Positions 9,543 to 17,431 of a stretch of DNA of 64,000 bases are shown one piece after another; position 1 is the first letter of the stretch, and each line of letters starts with the position of its first letter. Source of the stretch: CAZTZL01 sp964617625. Its GTDB lineage: Bacteria > Zhuqueibacterota > QNDG01 > DSAB01. Location: the NCBI GenBank assembly GCA_964617625.1, contig CAZTZL010000003.1:19886-83885 (forward strand). Reading direction: 5' to 3'. A model generated the notes under the pieces. It was not told the DNA's origin and made no database searches. It was given only the letters and a program-made list of their open reading frames with translations. The position numbers and the translations under genes were made by a program.

Positions 9543-11804
9543 TTACTTAAATCTTCCTTTACTCAACTGTTCAAACAGCCGCGCATCCAGCTCTTCTAAG
9601 CCGTTAATGCTGTATAGGTGATTGGATGAGACCCAAGGCAGCCAGAACCGGTGTCCGCCGACACCGCGGCCTCTTCTGCTCGGTCCCATACTCCAATGTT
9701 CCTGCTGCCAACCGACGCCTCTCATATCATACAAACGTCCCGGAAGAGCAACCATGGATTTGGTTGCATGCAGGAGGATCCAGGCAACATCAAGGTAATG
9801 CTGGTCTTTGGTGTACAGATACAGTTTTGCATAAGATGGAGCTGACCAATCCATGTATTCATCGACGCCACCAGGACCCCGGGCGTTTATACCCTGCAGT
9901 CCAATGGTCGGCACACCTTTCTTCCAGTGTAGTTGTGTATTGTCTGCATCAATCGGCATCGGCAGGTTCCAGATCCAGATCCAGCTTTCAGCATAATCCG
10001 CTGCGATTTTGGCGCGTCCCAGCCATTGGTCCCCGCTGGTTGCTTCATAGAGATTCAGATAAGCTTCCAGACTCAGCATCCCGGCTTCCTTGTCGGTAAT
10101 GTTCGGATTGTCGCTGGTGCCGCCAACAAAAAGTCCCTGGCTTCCCCAGTTTTCCCAAACATATTCTCCTGCATAAATTGCTGCCTGCTCATACTTAGGA
10201 TCGCCTGTCTCGTCAGTCATTAGAATGAGCAGGGGCACCGGGCAATAGCTTGTTGATCCAGTTGTTTCGGCAACTTCGCTGCTACCGGCTATCCAACGCC
10301 GTGGAAAAGAGCCATCTTCCCTTTGCTGCGTTAGCAGCCAGTCCACGTAGGACTTGACCCAGTTGAACCATTCGGGATGTTGGTGTCCGAGGGAGCGCTC
10401 ACGCCGGTAAGCACGCATCAAGACTCGCATACCTTCTGTAGCATTCCGCAGCCAGGGTGCGAGCCATTCCTGCCGTTCGCCTGTCCATGGTTTTCCGGTT
10501 GCAAGATCATAACCGGTCGCCTGAAGCGGCACGGTCGGAAGGGCCTCGATCATGGATGAGATGATAGACAGTCCAAGGTGACGCATTTTTTGCCCACGCT
10601 CAGACTTATCTCGATCGCCTTCGCGCAGTAATTGATCCGCGCACTCAATATTTTTACTCACGAAGCCCATCGCTGTCATCGTCCAATTCCATTGAGGCGC
10701 GCTCGTATCAAATGTAGCGATTGCAAAAGGAATGCCTGTGCGTTCGTCAATGGTGGCAGCCTGAGCGGCCAGGTGTTCTATCAGCACTTGTCGCATCTGT
10801 TCGACATCAATAGGAGTGACTGCGGGCTTTAATGTATTCCAAGACCATCGCCATGTGTTTCTAATGACGTCCTGAAACGACTCGTTTTGTCCGAATCGAA
10901 AACTAACTTCGTAGTTATGAGCAACTCCCTGAACGATCGGATGATAGCGTCGAATCCATCTCGGTTCAGACGATGCATTCGGACCGAACGCATACATGCT
11001 CATCGTGCCGGGAAACTGGAAACCAAACTCGATTGGACTCTCATTCTTCTGACATGCGCCCAAGGCACCAAATTGAAATCTTGCATCGGTCATTACATCT
11101 TTCGTAAGTTTTGTCTCTTCCACTGTCGATTCACCTCGCGGTGAAGGATCCAGCATCGCCACAGAGGAACCGTTATTGAAAGAGAGCGAGAACAACGGAG
11201 CCGACATCATATCTTCACGCAGGAGGAATCGACGTGCTTTGTAATTTAGCACACCGCCGGGAGAGCGGTCGCCATTGTATGCAGGATCACCATACAATGC
11301 ACCCGGAGCAAAACAATTCACGTCACTCCAGCATACGGAAGGATCGACCGTGAGCGTGACAGACGAATTGAAGCCCCCCGGAGCTTTCCCCGCCACTTCC
11401 ACCTTTCTGCGCACCGAAACTACCGCTCCGTTCAGGCTCCACCGGTCGTGCATACGAAACACAACACTGTCGCTGTATATGATTTCAGCGTGGGCATCAA
11501 TTCCGGAGGCTGATTTCCGGACTGTCTTGTATCCCGCTGCAAGTTCGCAAATGTCCTTTTCCCTTTGAAAGATCTCGATCTGCGCGGGCTTTTGTTGCAT
11601 CATCATTGGGGCGGTATCACCAAAGATTTCAATACCCCATTCACCTCCTGCAGCACAGACGAACGAGACTGTTGCCCCGGTCTGCAAACATCCAAGGTTC
11701 ACCCGATCGCCTTGCTGTGCGAACACGGCCGAACCTGTCAAACATAATCCAAAAATTAGGTATTGGCCAAACACCTTTATATTCCTTTTATATGAAAAGC
11801 TCAC
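9543..11804 (-). CDS. Large exported protein of unrecognised family; possible (alpha/alpha)6-toroid carbohydrate enzyme
   Basis: The product has 753 residues with a signal peptide (about 1-29, AVFA|Q). Residues 30-330 look like a beta-rich domain (GGEWGIEIFGD, NGDRSPGGVLNYKARRF). Residues about 340-750 are helix-rich with aromatic repeats (WNWTMTAMGF, QREDGSFPRRW, KEAGMLSLEAYLNLYEATSG, WLPWVSSNHLYSINGLEELD), resembling the beta-supersandwich plus six-hairpin toroid architecture of several glycosidases and polysaccharide lyases. I cannot assign a CAZy family. Conserved-looking acidic positions (EDGSF, NITDKEAG, GVDEYMDWS) are candidates for a catalytic site. Its place between GH43 and GH3 genes supports a polysaccharide role. 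Confidence 0.7.
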   Translation of the reverse strand: MSFSYKRNIKVFGQYLIFGLCLTGSAVFAQQGDRVNLGCLQTGATVSFVCAAGGEWGIEIFGDTAPMMMQQKPAQIEIFQREKDICELAAGYKTVRKSASGIDAHAEIIYSDSVVFRMHDRWSLNGAVVSVRRKVEVAGKAPGGFNSSVTLTVDPSVCWSDVNCFAPGALYGDPAYNGDRSPGGVLNYKARRFLLREDMMSAPLFSLSFNNGSSVAMLDPSPRGESTVEETKLTKDVMTDARFQFGALGACQKNESPIEFGFQFPGTMSMYAFGPNASSEPRWIRRYHPIVQGVAHNYEVSFRFGQNESFQDVIRNTWRWSWNTLKPAVTPIDVEQMRQVLIEHLAAQAATIDERTGIPFAIATFDTSAPQWNWTMTAMGFVSKNIECADQLLREGDRDKSERGQKMRHLGLSIISSMIEALPTVPLQATGYDLATGKPWTGERQEWLAPWLRNATEGMRVLMRAYRRERSLGHQHPEWFNWVKSYVDWLLTQQREDGSFPRRWIAGSSEVAETTGSTSYCPVPLLILMTDETGDPKYEQAAIYAGEYVWENWGSQGLFVGGTSDNPNITDKEAGMLSLEAYLNLYEATSGDQWLGRAKIAADYAESWIWIWNLPMPIDADNTQLHWKKGVPTIGLQGINARGPGGVDEYMDWSAPSYAKLYLYTKDQHYLDVAWILLHATKSMVALPGRLYDMRGVGWQQEHWSMGPSRRGRGVGGHRFWLPWVSSNHLYSINGLEELDARLFEQLSKGRFK

Positions 11805-11854
11805 TCAAAATTCTTCCATGATCTCGGATTTGTATACCAATGCATAAACTATAT

Positions 11855-14443
11855 TTATTGAACTATGATTTTTAGTATTTTCAAATCGTTTGCATCCGAA
11901 CTGGAACCATACAGAACTGTATACTCTCCAGGGGTAACAGCCATTTTACCACTTGCTCTGTCGAAAAATTCGAACGATTTATAAGGCAGCTCAATTATCG
12001 TTTGACTTGATTTCCCGGCTGTGACATCAACCCGTTGAAAACCCCTTAAGGTTTTTAGTGGTTCGTTGATGTCGTTCACTTTGCGCACATAAACCTGAAC
12101 GATTTCTGTGCCATCTTGTTTGCCGGAATTTTTTACAGGAATGGTTATTATGGTACTTTCACCGCTTTTAATTTTGGTTTTACTAATTTTTGCTTTACCG
12201 ATGGAAAAATTAGTATAACTTAATCCGAAACCAAAGGGGAACAGCGGATCGGACATAAACCGGTAAGTCCGGCCTTTCATCGAATAATCTTCAAAATCCG
12301 GTAATTGTTTGATGTTCTTGTAGAAAGTGATGGGCAGTTTCCCGGACGGATTATAATCACCGAACAACACATCGGCCACTGCCTGACCGCCGGATTCACC
12401 TCCATACCAGGCTTGCAGAATAGCATCGCAGGTTTCGGTCTCAGGAACCAAACCCATCGCTGAACCTGAACAATTCACAAAGATGATTTTCTTCCCGGCC
12501 TGTTTCAAAACCTTCAAGCAATTTCGCTGAATTTCAGGAAGTTCTATATCCGTACGATCGCCTCCCTTGAAACCAGGCAAATCGACAGGCATCTGTTCGC
12601 CTTCCAGCTGAGACGAAATACCCCCTGCGAAAATCACGACATCGATGTTCTTTAGCTTTTCGAGCAGTGCATCGAACTGAACGGGGACTTCCTTTCCAAA
12701 ATTCAGACTCAGACTTGCCGGCCAGCGACCGATTTGGCGAAAACGCGCTTCAATTTTATACTCCTTGCCTTTTTCAACTATTAATGGGACGCGGAGAGTC
12801 CGCGGTCCAAACCGGACCGGCTTATACAGTGTATCGAGGTTTACGATAAGCTCGAATCTTCCCCTGGGCTCTATTTTAAATACGATCTCTCCGGACTCCG
12901 ACGGCTGATAGATTGTTTCGTATTTTCCGGAGAAATCCTGTAGATGCACACCCGGTGCAAATTCATGCTGCCCGTCCGTGGTTAATTGTATTGGATAGGT
13001 CATTTGTTCGATGGCAACGGCTTCTCCTGTAAATTCGCGGTTATTCCAATAAGTCGCTTTAATTCCTAATTGACCATTAATGGAACATTCACTAAATGCG
13101 TTTTCAATAACCATTTTATCCACCAGGTCACATGCCCTGTCATAAACAATCTCTTGGCCAGAGAGTTTGGTTTGTATGCCATCCAAAATCGTGATGGTAT
13201 AAATGGGGCGTCCATTGTAATTTCCCCACAGCATTCGTTCATCATTTGCATTTGGACCGATTACCCCAATCTTTTGAAGGGATTTGGATAAAGGTAAAAT
13301 ATTATTCTTATTTTGCAAGAGGGTCATCGATTCCCTCGCCATGTCCAAAGCCATTTTTTTGTGTGCATCACAATTGACCACTGAAATCGGGATTTTTGTC
13401 CAGGGAACCAATAAATCGTCATCCATTTCTCCCAAATCGAAACGTCCTATCAAAACCCGCATCAAACTTTTATCCATATCTTCTTCGTTAATCAAGCCTC
13501 TTTCCACCGCTTCGGGTAACAGTTTATAAGCAGGGCCTGCGCACTCTATATCCGTCCCTGCCAGAACACCTTTGGCAGCCGCATGTACTGCATCTGAGGA
13601 AATTTTATGGCTGTTATAAAAATCAGATATTGCCCCGCAATCGGAAACAACAAGGTATTTAAAGCCCCACTCGTCACGCAAGATTTTTTGCAGCAGCCGT
13701 GTGTTGCCGCAGCAGGGTTCATCATCAAGACGCTGATAAGCGCACATCACCTCGCGGACACCTGCTTCCTCCACTAGCGCTTTGAATGCGGGAAGGTAGG
13801 TTTCCCATAAATCTCGGGGATCGAGGTCATTGATGTTCATGGTATGACGGCTCGGTTCAGGTCCCGAGTGAACAGCAAAGTGCTTGGCACAGGCTAACAG
13901 TTTTTTATATCGTGAATCAGCAGGTCCCTGCAGCCCTTTGACCACAGAAATCCCCATGCGGGACATCAAATAAGGATCTTCACCATAGCTTTCCTGACCG
14001 CGTCCCCAGCGCGGATCCCGAAAAATATTGATATTGGGTGTCCAAACGGAAAGACCTAAAAAACGGCGATGTTCCATCCCTCTTTTTTGCGATTCGTTGT
14101 ATTTGGCCCGCACCTCATCAGAAACAGCGTTAAAAATTTTGCAGACCAATTCATCATCAAACGAAGCGGCCATACCAATGGGTTGAGGGAAAACCGTGAC
14201 ACTGTCATTATTTGCCAGGCCGTGCAGGGCTTCGCTCCACCAGTAAAAATTTTTTATTCCAAGACGTGGGACGGCTTCCGATACATCACGCATCAACGCC
14301 GCTTTTTCTTCCAGAGTCAGCCGTGCAATCAAATCTTTTGCCCTTTCTTCCGAACTTAAATTTGGATTTTGATAGGGCAATTGTTCACCCCACAGGTTTA
14401 TTATAAATAGAAAACATATGACAATGAACAGTTTCTGTTTCAT
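11855..14443 (-). CDS. GH3 beta-glycosidase with inserted PA14 domain
   Basis: The product has 862 residues with a signal peptide of about 20. The N-terminal GH3 barrel carries KHFAVHSGPE and the nucleophile Asp268 in VVSDCGAI. The second alpha/beta domain is interrupted by a PA14 module (about 459-583, GIKATYWNN to ASLSLNFGK) and continues with GGISSQLEGE, which contains the probable acid/base Glu614 or Glu616. A fibronectin III-like domain closes the protein. This order matches GH3 beta-xylosidases, beta-glucosidases and arabinofuranosidases of plant-polysaccharide loci, where PA14 shapes the substrate pocket. It probably cleaves beta-linked glucose or xylose from oligosaccharides in the periplasm. 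It lies 52 bp downstream of the Cys-rich protein gene. Confidence 0.93.
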   Translation of the reverse strand: MKQKLFIVICFLFIINLWGEQLPYQNPNLSSEERAKDLIARLTLEEKAALMRDVSEAVPRLGIKNFYWWSEALHGLANNDSVTVFPQPIGMAASFDDELVCKIFNAVSDEVRAKYNESQKRGMEHRRFLGLSVWTPNINIFRDPRWGRGQESYGEDPYLMSRMGISVVKGLQGPADSRYKKLLACAKHFAVHSGPEPSRHTMNINDLDPRDLWETYLPAFKALVEEAGVREVMCAYQRLDDEPCCGNTRLLQKILRDEWGFKYLVVSDCGAISDFYNSHKISSDAVHAAAKGVLAGTDIECAGPAYKLLPEAVERGLINEEDMDKSLMRVLIGRFDLGEMDDDLLVPWTKIPISVVNCDAHKKMALDMARESMTLLQNKNNILPLSKSLQKIGVIGPNANDERMLWGNYNGRPIYTITILDGIQTKLSGQEIVYDRACDLVDKMVIENAFSECSINGQLGIKATYWNNREFTGEAVAIEQMTYPIQLTTDGQHEFAPGVHLQDFSGKYETIYQPSESGEIVFKIEPRGRFELIVNLDTLYKPVRFGPRTLRVPLIVEKGKEYKIEARFRQIGRWPASLSLNFGKEVPVQFDALLEKLKNIDVVIFAGGISSQLEGEQMPVDLPGFKGGDRTDIELPEIQRNCLKVLKQAGKKIIFVNCSGSAMGLVPETETCDAILQAWYGGESGGQAVADVLFGDYNPSGKLPITFYKNIKQLPDFEDYSMKGRTYRFMSDPLFPFGFGLSYTNFSIGKAKISKTKIKSGESTIITIPVKNSGKQDGTEIVQVYVRKVNDINEPLKTLRGFQRVDVTAGKSSQTIIELPYKSFEFFDRASGKMAVTPGEYTVLYGSSSDANDLKILKIIVQ

Positions 14444-14495
14444 ATTCCAAACTCCTTGATTTTAGGATATTTTAAGTATGAATGCCTCGCATCAT

Positions 14496-15092
14496 TTATT
14501 CCAATCGCAATTTCCCCTCAATGTACATTGTGGAACTACATCTCTTGTTGCCCAACAAATAACTCTCATCAATCTGCACTTTTGTTACCGATTTCTCGAG
14601 GAGCATTTCGAACATGGCTTTTTGAAAACCCGCACAGCAGTGATTGCATAACGCGAGCGGCGGATTTTCAGACTGTGCATAGGGACAGGCGCATCTGTCC
14701 ACCGGTTTTCCTGTAATTTTGATAGTTGAAGCTTCAGAATCATATTCTATCTTTTCCCAATAGGTATCTTTATTCGAGTTAATCCTGTCAAAAAAACCTT
14801 TCAGATCTTTCTTGTTATCAATAATCCAATTTTTAAAACCTTCATGTGTAATATGTTCAGCACCAAGTTTTTCAAAAATGCTTTTTTTCACTGATTCATC
14901 TATCGAAGAATCGATATAACTTAAAACATTTTGTATTTGTCTGGTGTCAACCGGCACAAGCGGCGTTTTTTTATCGGGTTGAGAATTTTGTATAACAGCT
15001 GCCAACAGCTTGTTATTGGTTAACATGCCAAAACCTGTGCATGTACCTATTCCTAATCCGCATGCGCACTTTATAAAATTTTTTCTATCCAT
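14496..15092 (-). CDS. Exported cysteine-rich protein, function unknown
   Basis: The product has 198 residues. The ATG at 15092 follows GGAG by 5 nt and is preferred over an in-frame start at 15149 that lies inside the GH97 gene. The N-terminus (MDRKNFIKCACGLGIGTC) is signal-like, as in TAT-type leader proteins, but lacks a twin arginine. The C-terminal third has a Cys pattern, CACPY, CNHCC and KRC, with AGFQKAMFEMLLEKSV between. It resembles small-molecule or metal-binding C-terminal domains of V4R/ATC-hydrolase-like proteins (from memory, unverified). It sits 19 bp behind GH97 and before GH3, so it is probably co-transcribed with them. Confidence 0.65.
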   Translation of the reverse strand: MDRKNFIKCACGLGIGTCTGFGMLTNNKLLAAVIQNSQPDKKTPLVPVDTRQIQNVLSYIDSSIDESVKKSIFEKLGAEHITHEGFKNWIIDNKKDLKGFFDRINSNKDTYWEKIEYDSEASTIKITGKPVDRCACPYAQSENPPLALCNHCCAGFQKAMFEMLLEKSVTKVQIDESYLLGNKRCSSTMYIEGKLRLE

Positions 15093-15111
15093 AAATACTC
15101 CAAAATTGGTT

Positions 15112-17043
15112 TTATTTGTCTGGTACCATGAGAATACCAACAAATCCACCTCTCGGCAGGCAATCGATTTTCAAAGTATCACCTTTTTTAACTTTTACCA
15201 AATCGCATGAAAAAGATTTATCATCACTTCCGTCTTTAATAAGCTTCAGAGAACAATTTTCTTTACCAAGAAAATTAAAATTTACATATAATGTTTGAGC
15301 TTCATTTTTTCCATTTAAGCCACCAATATACCATTTTTTTCCCTTTACCCGAGCGATAATCACTTTTTCCCCGGGATAACCATCGAGCAGTTTTGTATCA
15401 TCCCAACAGACTGGAACATGTTTTAAAAATTCTTTAGGTTCGGAAGGTAAAGAATGATAGACCGAGGGTCTATCGGCAAAATGTTGAAACCCGGATTCAA
15501 AAACAACCGATAAAGCCAATTCGTGACCATAGGATGTAATATGCGGGTGCTGTGAATTCGAAAACGTAACCGGTGTGTAATCCATTGAACCAATCACATT
15601 GCGGGTAAAAGGGAGGGTCGTGTTGTGACCGGCGGCTTTGTTTGTCAGCGTGGATCGATTGTTGTACCATTCGGCACCATAGACGGCTTCCATCGTCATT
15701 AAATTAGGATACGTTCTTGCCCAACCGCGCGGAATCGTTGCGCCGTGAAAGTTGACCATCAAATGATATTTTGCCGCATCTTTAAGGATATCGATATAAT
15801 ATTTCATCATATCCTGCTGGTCGCCGGCAAAGAAATCCACTTTAATCCCGTATACGCCGATTTTATTGAGCCACTCAAATTCCTTGGCACGTTTTTCTGC
15901 TGTTAACATATTTTTATTTGTTGTGGGAGTAGACCAGCTTGAACATGAGTTATACCAAATCATCGGTTTGATTCCTTTGCTCTTCGCATAATTAACGGCA
16001 TCAATAATATTTCCGCCGTTAGTCATCTCTTCCCATTCCCAATCAATCAGCACATAGGGCCAGTTCATTTCCACGGCCAGATCCACATATTCGACAACCT
16101 TTTGATAATCTTTCGAGCCGTGATTGTTCGCCCAGTAAATCCACGAAACCGGTCCCGGTTTAATCCAGTCTGTATCTTTCAATTGGTTAGGCTCGCTGAC
16201 ATCCGTAATGAGTGTAGATTCAACAATATCGGATAACTGCCCGATGATGAGCACATGCCATTGCGAATGCCAGGGCAGTTTGGCGACAACTCCCGTTTGC
16301 GGGAAATGATCTCTCGGGGATGGATAGGTGACCTGATATTGATTTAAATCATTCAGATTGCTCAATAGGGAAGCACAATTATTTTCCGTAATATTGGCTT
16401 CGGAAATCAAGACCCATAATAGTTGATCATTTACTTTGAATAACGCGGGAAATCCCCATTCTTGTTTTTGATTATTGCCTGTTCCTGTTTTAGTAAACGG
16501 AAAGAATTTTTCATAACCGAAGTCGTACGGCTGCATCCACCGGCAGGTGCTATCCGGCAACACATAGGTTGTTGCTTCACTGGTCACATTGACCAATGAA
16601 TCGGAATGATTCGGGAAGACATACCGGAATGTAACACCGTTATTGTAAACTCTGAAAACAATATCCAGAGGTTGATTGTTGGCATTCTTATAACTGAAAA
16701 CTTTTTCTGTCCCTATGTTTTCACAAAGCTTCCGTTTACCGTGAATCATTTTATATTTATTGTGTATCGCTTTCACTTTTGACTCTTTAACAAGAATAAG
16801 GTTATCGACAAATTGCTGATCTGAACGAGAGATACCCAATGGTGAATTGGGCAGCACTTCGACAAATTCCGAATCTTCTTTGTACAAGATTTTAAAATAT
16901 AACTGACAATAATTATTATCAACGGATGAATTTATATTAGTCAGTTCTACTTTAATATGCTTATTTGGCGAAATAATATCCTCTGCATTTGCCGCGATAC
17001 AATTTAAAACAAAAACTATAATTAAAATACAAAATTGTTTCAT
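15112..17043 (-). CDS. GH97 glycosidase, retaining alpha-galactosidase type
   Basis: The product has 643 residues with a signal peptide (1-20, ANA|E). The N-terminal beta-supersandwich spans about 22-285, followed by a (beta/alpha)8 barrel (PGPVSWIYW onward) and a C-terminal beta domain. GH97 contains inverting enzymes (SusB, Glu bases) and retaining enzymes (Asp nucleophile). Here GIKVDFFAGDQQ places Asp403 where the retaining alpha-galactosidase branch has its nucleophile, and Glu452 in MEAVYGAEW is the probable acid/base. The family uses calcium. A retaining alpha-galactosidase or beta-L-arabinopyranosidase is therefore more likely than an alpha-glucosidase. It partly duplicates the activity of the GH27 gene in the same locus. 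Confidence 0.9.
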   Translation of the reverse strand: MKQFCILIIVFVLNCIAANAEDIISPNKHIKVELTNINSSVDNNYCQLYFKILYKEDSEFVEVLPNSPLGISRSDQQFVDNLILVKESKVKAIHNKYKMIHGKRKLCENIGTEKVFSYKNANNQPLDIVFRVYNNGVTFRYVFPNHSDSLVNVTSEATTYVLPDSTCRWMQPYDFGYEKFFPFTKTGTGNNQKQEWGFPALFKVNDQLLWVLISEANITENNCASLLSNLNDLNQYQVTYPSPRDHFPQTGVVAKLPWHSQWHVLIIGQLSDIVESTLITDVSEPNQLKDTDWIKPGPVSWIYWANNHGSKDYQKVVEYVDLAVEMNWPYVLIDWEWEEMTNGGNIIDAVNYAKSKGIKPMIWYNSCSSWSTPTTNKNMLTAEKRAKEFEWLNKIGVYGIKVDFFAGDQQDMMKYYIDILKDAAKYHLMVNFHGATIPRGWARTYPNLMTMEAVYGAEWYNNRSTLTNKAAGHNTTLPFTRNVIGSMDYTPVTFSNSQHPHITSYGHELALSVVFESGFQHFADRPSVYHSLPSEPKEFLKHVPVCWDDTKLLDGYPGEKVIIARVKGKKWYIGGLNGKNEAQTLYVNFNFLGKENCSLKLIKDGSDDKSFSCDLVKVKKGDTLKIDCLPRGGFVGILMVPDK

Positions 17044-17430
17044 AATTTAAAACCATCCAAATAGATAGTTTACAGGATTGCCAAAAATCCAGTCATCGTG
17101 AGTGACAATAAATCTAAAGATCGAATCCATCAATATTAAACAAATAAATTCTAATCATTCCATGAGTCTGTCCAATTTCCATTCATATTCTGAAATATCT
17201 CTGACATCATTATACAATCTTTTTTGTGTTTCATTCCGTTTGTATTACAACTTCTGATTCTCTCAAATCCTTAGAGGCTGCTTTCAGCAGTATTTCCTCG
17301 GCTTTATCTTTCAATTATATAACGACAAGGGCCAAACTATGGAATAACTTTCGCTCATTGGTCTCAAAATATTAATGGTGAATCGGAACGCTATTGTCCA
17401 CTCCGGCAATAATACTCCTACCCTTAATTC
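17044..17430. other. 387-bp gap between GH29 and GH97 genes with a possible decayed coding remnant
   Basis: AT-rich with no intact gene of convincing length. The only structure noted is the short minus-strand remnant at 17231-17314, listed separately. The gap is larger than most others inside this otherwise compact gene array, which fits loss of a gene here. No clear promoter or terminator hairpin was found. Confidence 0.5.
17231..17314 (-). pseudogene. Possible 27-codon 3' remnant of a GH2-like gene
   Basis: On the minus strand 27 sense codons end at TGA (17231-17233). They read LKDKAEEILLKAAS, then KDLRESEVVIQTE, which has the alternating pattern of the last strand pair of Ig-like C-terminal domains in GH2 beta-galactosidases (LKA.S.GL....V.I). 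In the same frame a TAA lies immediately upstream. The resemblance is from pattern memory and the stretch is short; chance is a real alternative. Confidence 0.25.
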
Positions 17431-17431
17431 C

